The position numbers were made by a program, and so were the translations under genes. The notes beneath the pieces are model-generated. The model saw only the letters and a program-made list of their open reading frames with translations, ran no database searches and was not told the origin of the DNA. A stretch of 48,178 bases of DNA from Bacilli bacterium (GTDB taxonomy: Bacteria > Bacillota_I > Bacilli_A > ML615J-28 > CAG-698): positions 1 to 48,178 of the forward strand of contig JAEDHQ010000005.1 of the NCBI GenBank assembly GCA_016296945.1, in the 5' to 3' direction. This document shows positions 7,718-15,821 of this stretch, piece after piece (the stretch's first letter is position 1; each line of letters starts with the position of its first letter).

Positions 7718-8836
7718 TTATATTTTCTTTACAAATGATCTTCTACGTTTATGTTGAAGAGCATCAAAGTTTTTCCATTGATTTTGAATATTAGCATTAG
7801 TTTCTAAATTTAAATTAGTTTCGGCGTATTCTGTTACCCCATTTGATAACATCTTTTGTAATTCGTAAATAAATGATGAACTAACACCTTTCATTCGATA
7901 TTCAGGTAAAATGCCAATTAAAGCTAAGTCAATTACTTCTGGTTTTTTAATCGCTTTTAAGACCTTAATTAATGCTGGTAAAGTTAAATGTCCACGTGAT
8001 TTTTGTAAAGCTTTACCAATTGCAGGTAAGCACAAACCAAAGCATACAACGCGTTCATTTTCATCCAATATAACTGCTACATAGTTCAAATTAATAATTA
8101 ATTTAAAATTTGAAATCATTAAATCTTTCATTCCTTTTGTAAAAGGAACTGTTCCATATAAATTTTCATATGTTTCATCTAATACTGAAAAAATTTGATC
8201 ACCATATTTTTTGATAAAATCTCTTGTATTCTTGGCAGTACCATAGTGAAGTTTATATCGCTTAAGCATTAAAGCAGTTAATCTTTCTAAACGTTCATCT
8301 TTTTCTTTAGGAGCACGTAAACGTGATTCAACCCAATCAACTTCTTTTGCGTATCCACAATTTTCAATTAATCTTTGATAATATGGATAATTATATTGTT
8401 CTTCAAAAGTAGACATATAATCAAAGCCATCAATTAATAAACCTTCACGTTCTAAATCAGAATAGCCTAATGGTCCACATATGGTATCCATCCCTTTTGA
8501 TTTGGCCCAATCTTCAACTGCCGCAAATAGTTTATCAGCTACCTCTTGATTTTCAATAGCATCAAAGCGAGTAAATCGAACTCGTTTTTCATTATTTTTT
8601 TCATTACTGACACGTTGTAAAATACCAGAAATTCTTCCAACGATTTTTCCATCTAAATACGCATTAAAAAATATATCTTCAGATTGATCATGATATACAT
8701 AATTTTTATTGAAAATTTTCTTTTCATCCATATATAGTGGAGGAGCAAAAAATTCATTATCTTTATATAATTCTAATGGAAAATTCAAAAATTCTTTTTG
8801 TTCTTTTCTTGTTTTAACTTCTTTTATTGTAATCAT
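7718..8836 (-). CDS. YghO-like GNAT-fold N-acetyltransferase
   Basis: This 372-residue protein looks like the YghO group: an N-terminal IKEVKTRKEQKEFLNFP opening with ELYKDNEFFAPPL, then DGKIVGRISGI, a central CGPLGYSDLEREGLLIDGF block, and a C-terminal half with VDLALIGILPEYRMKGV (the acetyl-CoA loop region) and ETNLNLETNANIQNQW. Full length for the family. Some relatives sit near lipid-biosynthesis genes, which fits the acyltransferase two genes downstream, but the acceptor substrate is not known. It is the first gene of a five-gene minus-strand operon driven by a strong promoter about 50 bp upstream. AAAGGAAG precedes the ATG at a somewhat long spacing. Confidence 0.82.
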   Translation of the reverse strand: MITIKEVKTRKEQKEFLNFPLELYKDNEFFAPPLYMDEKKIFNKNYVYHDQSEDIFFNAYLDGKIVGRISGILQRVSNEKNNEKRVRFTRFDAIENQEVADKLFAAVEDWAKSKGMDTICGPLGYSDLEREGLLIDGFDYMSTFEEQYNYPYYQRLIENCGYAKEVDWVESRLRAPKEKDERLERLTALMLKRYKLHYGTAKNTRDFIKKYGDQIFSVLDETYENLYGTVPFTKGMKDLMISNFKLIINLNYVAVILDENERVVCFGLCLPAIGKALQKSRGHLTLPALIKVLKAIKKPEVIDLALIGILPEYRMKGVSSSFIYELQKMLSNGVTEYAETNLNLETNANIQNQWKNFDALQHKRRRSFVKKI

Positions 8837-8886
8837 AAATATAGCAATTCTTCCTTTCTCTTTTCATTAGGAATTTTGACTAAAAT

Positions 8887-8915
8887 ATATTATCATTTTT
8901 TATGCCCTTTGTCAA
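8887..8915 (-). promoter_or_regulatory. Sigma-A promoter of the yghO-like operon
   Basis: On the minus strand, TTGACA (8915-8910) and TAATAT (8892-8887) have a 17-bp spacer and lie about 50 bp before the acetyltransferase start. Confidence 0.75.
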
Positions 8916-8998
8916 ATTCTTACATAGATAAATAATACAATTATTCGACAGTTGTATAATTTATTCACCCAAATAAAGGGTATCTAAATGAGAAAATA

Positions 8999-9027
8999 TT
9001 GACTGAATTTGGATAAAGTGATAAAAT
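8999..9027 (+). promoter_or_regulatory. Sigma-A promoter of plsX
   Basis: TTGACT (8999-9004) and TAAAAT (9022-9027) have a 17-bp spacer, about 70 bp before plsX. It is back-to-back with the yghO-like operon promoter. Confidence 0.75.
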
Positions 9028-9095
9028 AAATAAAGAGAAATTTCATTATGAAGGATAATATTTTAAATTTATAATTATAAAAGGAGACAAAAATT

Positions 9096-10112
9096 ATGAT
9101 AAAAGTTGTAGTAGATTGCTTTGGTGGTGATCGTAGTCCACAAGCAAATGTATCTGGCGCGATAAAATCATTAAATGAAAATAATGATTTATATTTAATA
9201 TTAACTGGAGACCAAGAAAAATTAGAAAAAGAATTATCTTTATACACTTATGATAAAAGCCGTTTAGAAATCGTTCATGCTAAAGATGTTATTTCTTGTG
9301 AAGAAAAACCAACAGATGCAATTAAAAAGAACAAAGAAAGTTCATTAGTTGTAGCTTATGATTTATTAAGACAAAATGATGAAATTAATGCTTTAGTAAG
9401 TACTGGTTCAACTGGAGCCGTATTAGTTGGCTCAGTTTTAAAAGTTGGTCGTATTAAAGGAGTTAATCGTCCTGCCTTCTGCCCTATTCTTCCAACAATG
9501 AAAAATACTTTTGTTGGTGTTTGTGATAGCGGAGCAAATGTCGACTGCGATCCACAACAATTAGTTCAATTTGCAATTATGGGTAGTTTATATATGCAAA
9601 AGATGTTTAACATCGAAAAACCAAGAGTTGCTTTGTTGAATATTGGAACAGAATCAACTAAAGGTGATGCCTTAAGAAAAGAAACATATGAATTATTACA
9701 AAACACTCCATCAATTAATTTTGTGGGTAATATGGAAAGCCGTGATTTACTATCTGGTAATTATGATTTAATAGTTTGTGACGGATTCAGTGGCAATGTT
9801 TTAGTTAAGTCAACTGAAGGAGCTTGTCTAGAATTGATGAAATTATTGAAGAAATCATTTATGTCTGGCATCAAAAACAAACTTGGAGCTTTGCTATTAA
9901 AGAAAGAAATGTATCGTATTAAAAACTATATGGATTATAATAACTATGGCGGTGGTGTAATGCTTGGAACTAAAAAAACAATTGTTAAGGGCCATGGTAG
10001 TAGTAAAGATACCGCAATCTATCATTGCATCAATCAAGCATACAATATGGAAAAGTCAAAACTTCGTGAATTTATTTCTGAAGAAATTACAAAGCAAACA
10101 AGCAAAGAATAA
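9096..10112 (+). CDS. plsX: Phosphate acyltransferase PlsX
   Basis: PlsX makes acyl-phosphate from acyl-ACP, the first step of phospholipid synthesis in most Bacillota, acting peripherally at the membrane. The 338-residue product has normal family length, with DCFGGDRSPQANVSGAI at the N-terminus, SCEEKPTDAIKKNKESS, VSTGSTGAVLVGS, CDSGANVDC, NIGTESTKGD and the C-terminal CDGFSGNVLVKSTEG block. AAGGAGA lies 8 bases before the ATG. It stands alone between a promoter and a terminator, not next to fabD/fabG/acpP as in Bacillus. The N-terminal Asp and Gly positions usual for the family are present. Confidence 0.96.
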   Translation: MIKVVVDCFGGDRSPQANVSGAIKSLNENNDLYLILTGDQEKLEKELSLYTYDKSRLEIVHAKDVISCEEKPTDAIKKNKESSLVVAYDLLRQNDEINALVSTGSTGAVLVGSVLKVGRIKGVNRPAFCPILPTMKNTFVGVCDSGANVDCDPQQLVQFAIMGSLYMQKMFNIEKPRVALLNIGTESTKGDALRKETYELLQNTPSINFVGNMESRDLLSGNYDLIVCDGFSGNVLVKSTEGACLELMKLLKKSFMSGIKNKLGALLLKKEMYRIKNYMDYNNYGGGVMLGTKKTIVKGHGSSKDTAIYHCINQAYNMEKSKLREFISEEITKQTSKE

Positions 10113-10131
10113 TCTCATAAAAAAGCATAAT

Positions 10132-10164
10132 AAAACTGTTAGCAAAAATCTAACAGTTTTTTTG
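10132..10164. terminator. Bidirectional terminator between plsX and the macrodomain gene
   Basis: AAAACTGTTAG (10132-10142) and CTAACAGTTTT (10150-10160) form an 11-bp stem followed by TTTT on the plus strand and by TTTTATTAT on the minus strand. The stop codon of the convergent macrodomain gene lies inside the stem at 10150-10152. Confidence 0.85.
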
Positions 10165-10641
10165 TAATTTATTAGTAAATGTTTGATATTCTCTATCACT
10201 ATAACAATATATATAGCATATCTCCAATGATCTAGGGTTAAAGGATGTAATAGTCTTAATTGCAATATCTGCGCATTGATCTAATGGAAAGCCAAAGATT
10301 CCAGCTGAAATCGGCACCATTCCAATAGTCTTTAGTCCATTAGAATCAGCTAAAACTAAAGAGTTATAAAAAGCTCCTTTTAATTTAGCCGAATCACCAT
10401 TTTGAGGACCAACGGCATGAATAATGTGTTTTGCTTTTAAATTGTAACCATTTGTCATTACTGCATGGCCAGTTTTACACCATCCGATGGCATTACACTC
10501 TCTTTGTAATTCGTTACTTCCTGCAGCACTAAAGATAGCACCACAGACGCCACCTCCTTCTCGAAGTTGTTCGTTAGCAGCATTAACGATGGCATCACAA
10601 TCGGCATATACAACACTTCCCTTTACAATTTCTAATTTCAT
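10150..10641 (-). CDS. Macrodomain protein, ADP-ribose-type hydrolase (YmdB-like)
   Basis: A 163-residue stand-alone macrodomain. Visible ligand-site motifs are DAIVNAANEQL (N20, N23), the glycine loop GGGVCGAIF (29-37) and PISAGIFGFP (110-119). Related enzymes deacetylate O-acetyl-ADP-ribose or remove ADP-ribose from proteins or nucleic acids. The ribose-binding loop has Ala where many family members have Thr or Ser (SAGIFG rather than STGIFG). It is the last gene of a five-gene operon, 17 bp after the DUF362 gene, and its stop lies within the terminator stem. The precise substrate is unknown. Confidence 0.9.
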   Translation of the reverse strand: MKLEIVKGSVVYADCDAIVNAANEQLREGGGVCGAIFSAAGSNELQRECNAIGWCKTGHAVMTNGYNLKAKHIIHAVGPQNGDSAKLKGAFYNSLVLADSNGLKTIGMVPISAGIFGFPLDQCADIAIKTITSFNPRSLEICYIYCYSDREYQTFTNKLQKNC

Positions 10642-10658
10642 AATTTTCTTACCTTTAA

Positions 10659-11522
10659 TTATATTTCGATTAATTCATAATCTTTTGTGCCAATCCCCAA
10701 TCTTTCTGCCGCTTCGATTGTTAACAAACCATTACGAGAATTAACTCGTTCCATAAAATGGTCTTTACCTCTATCCTTTGATTGTTTCACTAAATCAATA
10801 CAAGCTTGATCAATAGCAACAGGGTCTAAAGAAGCCAAAACACCAATATCATTAAGACATGGATCTTCAGCAACAGCACAACAATCGCAATCAACAGACA
10901 TATTCTTCATTACATTAACATAAGCAATTTTTCCAGCAAAGAACTTTACAACACTACTTGCGGCATCGGCCATAGACTCTAAGAAACTATTATGGTCAGA
11001 AGTCCAAATCTTTTCTGGATCTCCAGCACCATGAATATATGCTTTTCCATAACTTGAAGCAACACCAATTGATAATTGCTTTAAGGCTCCGCCATATCCT
11101 CCCATTGGGTGACCCTTAAAGTGTGATAAAACTAGCATTGAATCATATTTAATTAAATTCTTACCAACATAATTTTTCTTAATGATTTTTCCATTAGGAA
11201 TATCTAATTCTAAATCTGGTCCAACTTCATCTAATAAATCAACATTATATTTAGTCCAACCATGTTTTGCAAATGTCTTTAAATGCTTTTCAGATGTATT
11301 TCTTTCACCATCATAAGCTGTGTTACATTCCACAATTGTTCCCTTAATAAATTCCATAATATCCTTAAAAAAATCAGGGCCTAAGAAGTTTTGATTTCCT
11401 ACTTCACCACTATGTACTTTAACAGCTACATTACCTTTAAGTTCACATCCTAAAGCTTGATAAATTTTTAAAATACTTAATGAACTTATATCTTTTGTAA
11501 AATAAACCTTTGCTTTTTCCAT
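10659..11522 (-). CDS. DUF362 family protein
   Basis: A 287-residue protein of the DUF362 family, a group often carrying iron-sulfur centres and of unknown biochemical role. Diagnostic blocks are VAVKVHSGEVGNQNFLGPD, IVECNTAYDGERN, VLSHFKGHPMGGYGGALKQL (family signature) and SVDCDCCAVAEDPCLNDIGV, followed by ASLDPVAIDQACIDLV. The cysteine-rich DCDCC...C stretch could bind a metal or cluster, but a separate ferredoxin-like CxxCxxCxxxC domain found in longer members is absent. AAGGAGAA precedes the ATG. It lies between DUF4250 and the macrodomain gene with gaps of about 20 bp. Confidence 0.85.
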   Translation of the reverse strand: MEKAKVYFTKDISSLSILKIYQALGCELKGNVAVKVHSGEVGNQNFLGPDFFKDIMEFIKGTIVECNTAYDGERNTSEKHLKTFAKHGWTKYNVDLLDEVGPDLELDIPNGKIIKKNYVGKNLIKYDSMLVLSHFKGHPMGGYGGALKQLSIGVASSYGKAYIHGAGDPEKIWTSDHNSFLESMADAASSVVKFFAGKIAYVNVMKNMSVDCDCCAVAEDPCLNDIGVLASLDPVAIDQACIDLVKQSKDRGKDHFMERVNSRNGLLTIEAAERLGIGTKDYELIEI

Positions 11523-11544
11523 TTAAACATTCTCCTTTTTAAAT

Positions 11545-11727
11545 TTATTTTTTTATTTCAAACCTATTTGTCTCTTGATTATAATAATATCCGCTATCAT
11601 CTAAGATCTTGATAATTTCTTCTTTATCTTCGTTTAAATCTTCACACAAATCATCTAACGACTTATAAAAGTCTCTTAGTTTTGTATTAACAACACATAA
11701 TAAAATACTTGGCACTTTTGGTAACAT
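11545..11727 (-). CDS. DUF4250 family small protein
   Basis: A 60-residue protein matching DUF4250: a short hydrophobic N-terminus MLPKVPSILLCVVNTKLRD, then SLDDLCEDLNEDKEEIIKIL and the tail GYYYNQETNRFE. Family members are about 55-65 residues and occur widely in anaerobic Bacillota and gut bacteria; no function is assigned. The C-terminal two-thirds could fold as a small helix-turn-helix-like unit (inference). It is embedded in the operon 28 bp after the methyltransferase-like gene, with a weak purine-rich SD. Confidence 0.85.
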   Translation of the reverse strand: MLPKVPSILLCVVNTKLRDFYKSLDDLCEDLNEDKEEIIKILDDSGYYYNQETNRFEIKK

Positions 11728-11755
11728 TTTTTTCTCTTTCTTTTTTAATTCTTCT

Positions 11756-12634
11756 TTAAATAAGATAAAAGTTTTTTATCGATTTTTCAATCCAATAACG
11801 ATAAACACTCTTAGGAGAATTTTTTTCTAGTTCTTTAAATCTTTGATACATCTCAATACCATCTGATACGTCATGCCATAAATCAGCATAAATAAAATCA
11901 TAAAAAATATCTTTCACATTATTAGCGGCATATTCAAAAGCATCCATACAAATAATCTTAATTTTGTCTTTATTAGGAAATTGAGGTAAAATATATTCTA
12001 CAAATAATTTAATAATATCTTTATTCTTCTCAATAATTGTAACTTTTGAGACATTTTCTTTATTTGATACCATATATTGAAAATATCCTAAACCTAAACC
12101 ATATGTTAAGACATTTCCAAAAGCCCTATCAATATCATTTTTCATTGTATTGATTTCATTTGGTGTAATACTCATCCATAATTGCCCATCTTCATAAACA
12201 GCCGGATACCTATACTTCTTATTGAAAAAACCAACCCTAGGAATTTGTTTCCCATTAGGATATAAATCTATATCATCATAGACAAATCCTTCATATTCTT
12301 GATATGTAGAATAATGAAGTTGACAATTTCCGATAGTTTTATTCATCCATTTGATATTTTTATAATATGGATTATTTTGATATTCACTTGGATCTAATTT
12401 TTTTATTATTTTATCAATATATTCATAGTATAATCGCTTATCATCTGGATTACGATGTATATCTAATTGAAAGACTGAAGATAATAATAGTTTAAAAGCT
12501 AATTCTTCACTAATACTTTCATTCTTCACATTATCAATCATCTCTTTTGTAATTATTTTTGAATGATCATTTAAATATAAACTTAACAATACAAAAATAC
12601 GATTATTATCATTAACTACTTTACTCATAGACAT
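11756..12634 (-). CDS. Class I SAM-dependent methyltransferase-like protein
   Basis: This 292-residue protein has a Rossmann-type core of the methyltransferase/spermidine-synthase kind: TYGLGLGYFQYM (glycine loop about 178-185), VTIIEKNKDIIKLF (E202 ending strand 2), KIICMDAFEYA (D231) and FIYADLWHD (D251, with W253-H254-D255). Acidic residues at the strand ends fit binding of a nucleoside such as SAM. The first ~100 residues are helical and show no recognised domain. The start at 12634 lies 5 bp after threonine aldolase with only a weak SD; a second ATG two codons later is possible. The substrate is unknown. Confidence 0.7.
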   Translation of the reverse strand: MSMSKVVNDNNRIFVLLSLYLNDHSKIITKEMIDNVKNESISEELAFKLLLSSVFQLDIHRNPDDKRLYYEYIDKIIKKLDPSEYQNNPYYKNIKWMNKTIGNCQLHYSTYQEYEGFVYDDIDLYPNGKQIPRVGFFNKKYRYPAVYEDGQLWMSITPNEINTMKNDIDRAFGNVLTYGLGLGYFQYMVSNKENVSKVTIIEKNKDIIKLFVEYILPQFPNKDKIKIICMDAFEYAANNVKDIFYDFIYADLWHDVSDGIEMYQRFKELEKNSPKSVYRYWIEKSIKNFYLI

Positions 12635-12639
12635 TCACT

Positions 12640-13668
12640 TTACAAACATTTTATTAGTTCTTCCACTTCTTGATCAGTAGTTGACCAAGATGTTGCTAAC
12701 CTTATTACAACATTTCCATCACTTAAATTTTCCCAGAAACTATAAATAACTTTTTTCTTTAATTCTTGTGATTTATCTTTATTCATCACAATAAATATTT
12801 GATTAGTAGGTGAATCAAGATAGAATTTATAGTTCTTTTCAAGAAACACTTTTTTAATTTTTGCCGCTTGTTTTATTGCGTTATTTGCAATTTCAAAATA
12901 CAAATCATCAGTAAATAAAGTATCAAATTGAATGCCCAGAATGCGTCCTTTTGCAACTAAGGCACCATTTTGTTTTATAATTGGAAACATTCCGGGAATC
13001 ATTTCTTTATTATGTGGAATAACCAATGCTTCTCCAAATAAAGCACCAACTTTTGTACCACCAATATAAAAAATATCTGATAAATTTGCTATATCTTCAA
13101 TTTTTAAATTGTTTTGGCTTGCGGCTAATCCATATCCTAACCTTGCCCCATCAATATATAATTTAAGATTGTATTTCTTACAAGTTATACTTAATTCACT
13201 AAGTTCTTCTTTTGAATATAACGTTCCTACTTCTGTAGGAAAAGATAAATATACCATTCCTGGCATTACCATATGTTCATGATTTTCATCATTGTAATAA
13301 TCCTCACAAATCTTTTCTACGGATAAAGCAGTAATCTTTCCCAAAACATTGGGAACAGTCATTATTTTGTGCCCACCCATTTCAATCGCACCTGCTTCAT
13401 GGACAGCAATATGGCCAGAATCAGCAGCAATCACGCCTTGATAAGATTTTAATAAAGATTTAATAACTAAAGCATTAGTTTGTGTTCCTCCAACTAAGAA
13501 GTAAACATCACCATGAGGACAACCACATCTTTTGAGAATTTTTTCTTTAGCACTTTTCGTATAATGGTCATTTCCATATCCAGCTGTTAGTTCATCATTT
13601 GTTTGTATTAATCTTTCTAAGATTTTAGGATGACATCCTTGTAAATAATCACAACTAAAATTAAGCAT
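12640..13668 (-). CDS. Threonine aldolase family PLP enzyme (beta-eliminating lyase)
   Basis: This fold-type I PLP enzyme of 342 residues resembles low-specificity L-threonine aldolase, which cleaves threonine to glycine and acetaldehyde. Motifs are SCDYLQGCHPKI, ELTAGYGNDHYT, GGTQTNAL (cofactor phosphate region), AVHEAGAIEMGGHK, YIDGARLGYG (D173 pairs with the pyridine nitrogen) and IGGTKVGALFGEA (K206, the Schiff-base lysine). The C-terminal VVIRLATSW contributes the carboxylate-binding Arg. It heads a five-gene operon. Glycine made here could feed the one-carbon pool that also uses the Fhs enzyme in this window. The relative phenylserine aldolase cannot be excluded. Confidence 0.88.
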   Translation of the reverse strand: MLNFSCDYLQGCHPKILERLIQTNDELTAGYGNDHYTKSAKEKILKRCGCPHGDVYFLVGGTQTNALVIKSLLKSYQGVIAADSGHIAVHEAGAIEMGGHKIMTVPNVLGKITALSVEKICEDYYNDENHEHMVMPGMVYLSFPTEVGTLYSKEELSELSITCKKYNLKLYIDGARLGYGLAASQNNLKIEDIANLSDIFYIGGTKVGALFGEALVIPHNKEMIPGMFPIIKQNGALVAKGRILGIQFDTLFTDDLYFEIANNAIKQAAKIKKVFLEKNYKFYLDSPTNQIFIVMNKDKSQELKKKVIYSFWENLSDGNVVIRLATSWSTTDQEVEELIKCL

Positions 13669-13858
13669 AATTTTTCTCCATTATTTATTTATTATATTAT
13701 AATACATTCTAGCTTTTTTAGAAATAGAAAAATTATTTTTTTATCACATTTTCTTATTTTCTTTTTTTATTTTTATTTTATCCTTTTATTTTATTTTTTT
13801 TATAGTATAATAAGTTATAAATATATTCTTTTTTATTATAATTTTAAAGGTGATATTA

Positions 13859-14221
13859 ATGAAACTATATGAATCTGCACAAGACTATCTTGAAAGAATT
13901 TTAATACTAACAAAAAATAGCAATATTCGTTCCATAGACTTAGCTAATGACATTGGTTATACAAAACAAAGTATAAGCAGAGCTATTAGAAAATTAAAAG
14001 AAGACAACTTAATATCAATAGATGAAAATGGATTTTTGCATCTAACAAAATCAGGATACGAAATAGCATCTAAGATTTATCAACGTCACCTTGTTATTTC
14101 TCAATACTTAATGTCAATTGGTGTTTCTGAAGAAATTGCCTTAAAAGATGCTTGTAAAATGGAGCATGACATTAGTGAAGAAACATTTAATATTTTTAAT
14201 AGTATTATTAAAAAAGATTAG
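13859..14221 (+). CDS. DtxR/MntR family metal-dependent repressor
   Basis: A 120-residue winged-helix regulator ending after the dimerisation domain, without the C-terminal SH3 domain, as in MntR. Predicted metal ligands line up with MntR numbering: D9 and E12 (AQDYLERIL), H77 (YQRHLVIS), C99, E102 and H103 (DACKMEHD). D9 is MntR-like while C99 matches DtxR/IdeR, so the site looks mixed. The start at 13859 is chosen because AAAGGTG lies at 13846-13852; a GTG at 13850 in the same frame overlaps that SD. TATAAT at 13806-13811 may be the -10. It probably controls Mn or Fe uptake genes, and the Mn riboswitch at 45.9 kb may belong to the same homeostasis. Confidence 0.88.
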   Translation: MKLYESAQDYLERILILTKNSNIRSIDLANDIGYTKQSISRAIRKLKEDNLISIDENGFLHLTKSGYEIASKIYQRHLVISQYLMSIGVSEEIALKDACKMEHDISEETFNIFNSIIKKD

Positions 14222-14252
14222 GATAACAAACATTCACACAAAATAAAAAAAT

Positions 14253-14297
14253 GCCTCTCAAAAGATTTAGATTAACTAAATTATTTGAGAGGCTTTT
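14253..14297. terminator. Bidirectional terminator between the DtxR-like gene and bioY
   Basis: GCCTCTCAAA (14253-14262) and TTTGAGAGGC (14284-14293) form a 10-bp stem with a 21-base loop, followed by TTTTTATTTT on the plus strand and preceded by an A run that becomes T on the minus strand. The two flanking genes converge on it. Confidence 0.85.
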
Positions 14298-14321
14298 TAT
14301 TTTGACCTTATGATATACTTT

Positions 14322-14879
14322 TTATTGATTTTCTGTTTGCGAGTTATTAAAAGCTATTTTCAATCTTTTTACAATTATTACCGCAATAAATATTGAAATA
14401 ATATCCATTGGCAAAGGGATTAAGCAATAAACAACAAAGAAATTAAATCCTTCTATTGTTAATTGTAAATAATACTTCATAATTATATATAAATATACTA
14501 GTCCTATTGCATATATGATTGCTAAGCCGATAAAACAAGCAATAATCATTCTTTTATATGTTGTATTTTTTTCTACAAGTTTTCCTACTACAAATGTAGC
14601 AATTAAGAATGATACTAAATATCCAAAACTTGGTTCTAACACATAATGAAAGCCCCCACCTTTAGAAAATACTGGTAAGCCTAATAGACCAACAATAAGA
14701 TAACATAAAATTGTAAGTGAGCCCCATTTGTAACCTAACAATAAGGCAATTACAAAGATAACTAATGTTTGGAACGTAATAGAAATTGTGCCTAATGGAA
14801 TTCTAATAATCGATGAAACAACTAATAATCCCATTAATATTCCACTTAAAACTAGATTAAAAACAACTTTATTTTTCAT
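14322..14879 (-). CDS. bioY: BioY biotin transporter S component
   Basis: BioY is the membrane substrate-binding subunit of the biotin ECF transporter and works alone or with EcfA/EcfT. This 185-residue protein has six hydrophobic segments and the family blocks RIPLGTISITFQTLVIF, ALLLGYKWGSLTILCYL, GLLGLPVFSKGGG and LEPSFGYLVSFL. GTISITFQT and LPVFSKGGG are typical of the biotin-binding side. The start at 14879 is fixed by AAAGGAGG a few bases before it; the open frame continues upstream but lacks an SD. No energy-coupling genes are adjacent, so it probably uses a shared EcfAAT module. I see no clear BirA operator. Confidence 0.9.
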   Translation of the reverse strand: MKNKVVFNLVLSGILMGLLVVSSIIRIPLGTISITFQTLVIFVIALLLGYKWGSLTILCYLIVGLLGLPVFSKGGGFHYVLEPSFGYLVSFLIATFVVGKLVEKNTTYKRMIIACFIGLAIIYAIGLVYLYIIMKYYLQLTIEGFNFFVVYCLIPLPMDIISIFIAVIIVKRLKIAFNNSQTENQ

Positions 14880-14949
14880 AAAATTCCTCCTTTGATTTAA
14901 ATTAATAAAAAAAAGAAAATTCTCGTGTTTTCCTAAAACTTTTTTAAAT

Positions 14950-14978
14950 ATTTTAATATTTTTATCCACAAAATTCAA
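14950..14978 (-). promoter_or_regulatory. Promoter of bioY
   Basis: On the minus strand, TTGAAT (14978-14973) and TAAAAT (14955-14950) have a 17-bp spacer and lie about 70 bp before the bioY start. Confidence 0.6.
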
Positions 14979-14995
14979 GCAAATTAGACAATAAC

Positions 14996-15040
14996 AAAAA
15001 AAATGTATAAAAATGATTTTCTCATTATTTATACATTTTT
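14996..15040 (-). terminator. Terminator of the XRE-repeat protein operon
   Basis: An AT-rich hairpin pairs the AATGTATAA...AATGA side (15002-15016) with TCATT...TTATACATT (15022-15036). It has flanking A and T runs and lies directly downstream of the minus-strand gene ending at 15059. Confidence 0.65.
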
Positions 15041-15058
15041 TATATTTTCCCTCATTGG

Positions 15059-15820
15059 TTATTCTTTTTCTTCTAATATTTTTTTAAATACTCTCTTAAT
15101 ATCACTACTTGATAAGAATGGATAAATCTTTTCAATATTTAGATTTTTTAATTCTCCATTGATATATTTATCTACTACTTTAGATAAGCATTCTTTACTT
15201 ACAAATGGAGCAACTTCTTCCATTTTATATTTTTTATTTCCTTCTTCAATTGCTCTTATAAATAATGCATCACAATCTTTTGTGGAAAGGAATGGAAGGA
15301 AAGCAATAATATCTATGTCTTTTAAGCTTTCCGCATCATTTAATAAATCTTCAACTAAAGCATGAACATCTTCTTGATCTAAAAATGGTAAAACTTTAAT
15401 TAGTCGATTACCTTTACTATTATCTTTAAAGGCATTTTTAGTAAAATTAGCTACCGATTTACCAATATCCTTAATGGAAGTCTCAAACTCTTGAAAAGTT
15501 TTATCGAAATACCTTCCTAATGGTTCTGTGTATTCTGCAATCTTCTTTTCAATTTTTTTATATTTTTCTTTTAAACGTTTGATTCTTTCTTGATCATTAT
15601 CTTCATTCATCTCATCTTCAATTTCATCAGCAATATCTTCTAACTCATCTTCTAAGTCTTCAATTTTATCTTCTAAATCTTCAATTTCCTCAAAAAAATC
15701 TTCTTTTTCGTCATCTGATGTAAAGAATAAAACATCTTTATTTTCTAACTTCATGGCTTCTTCTTTATTGATTTGTTCATACACTTCTTTACCATCAATT
15801 ATTTTTTTAATTAAAATCAT
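15059..15820 (-). CDS. Acidic coiled-coil protein with four helical PFL repeats, unknown function
   Basis: This 253-residue protein has no signal peptide and no enzymatic motif. Residues 36-100 form a highly charged, probably coiled-coil segment (FFEEIEDLEDKIEDLEDELED). Residues 141-250 contain four tandem helical repeats of 29-31 residues beginning LPFLDQEDV, LPFLSTKDC, APFVSKECL and YPFLSSSDI (consensus PFLSxxD). The gene starts 1 base after the XRE regulator stop; its AGGAGG lies inside the last codons of that gene, so translation is coupled. Similar PFLS-type repeats occur, as I recall, with small HTH regulators and SHOCT-like proteins in Bacillota, but the role is unknown. It may be a partner that senses protein or envelope state. 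Confidence 0.8.
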   Translation of the reverse strand: MILIKKIIDGKEVYEQINKEEAMKLENKDVLFFTSDDEKEDFFEEIEDLEDKIEDLEDELEDIADEIEDEMNEDNDQERIKRLKEKYKKIEKKIAEYTEPLGRYFDKTFQEFETSIKDIGKSVANFTKNAFKDNSKGNRLIKVLPFLDQEDVHALVEDLLNDAESLKDIDIIAFLPFLSTKDCDALFIRAIEEGNKKYKMEEVAPFVSKECLSKVVDKYINGELKNLNIEKIYPFLSSSDIKRVFKKILEEKE

Positions 15821-15821
15821 T

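Noticed and set aside
13850..13858. Alternative GTG start for the DtxR-like regulator at 13850
   Set aside because: It overlaps the AAAGGTG SD of the ATG at 13859, and the MntR-like N-terminus aligns from that ATG.
14880..14990. BirA operator before bioY
   Set aside because: No TTGTTAACC-N-GGTTAACAA-like inverted repeat is visible in the leader; only a promoter is seen.
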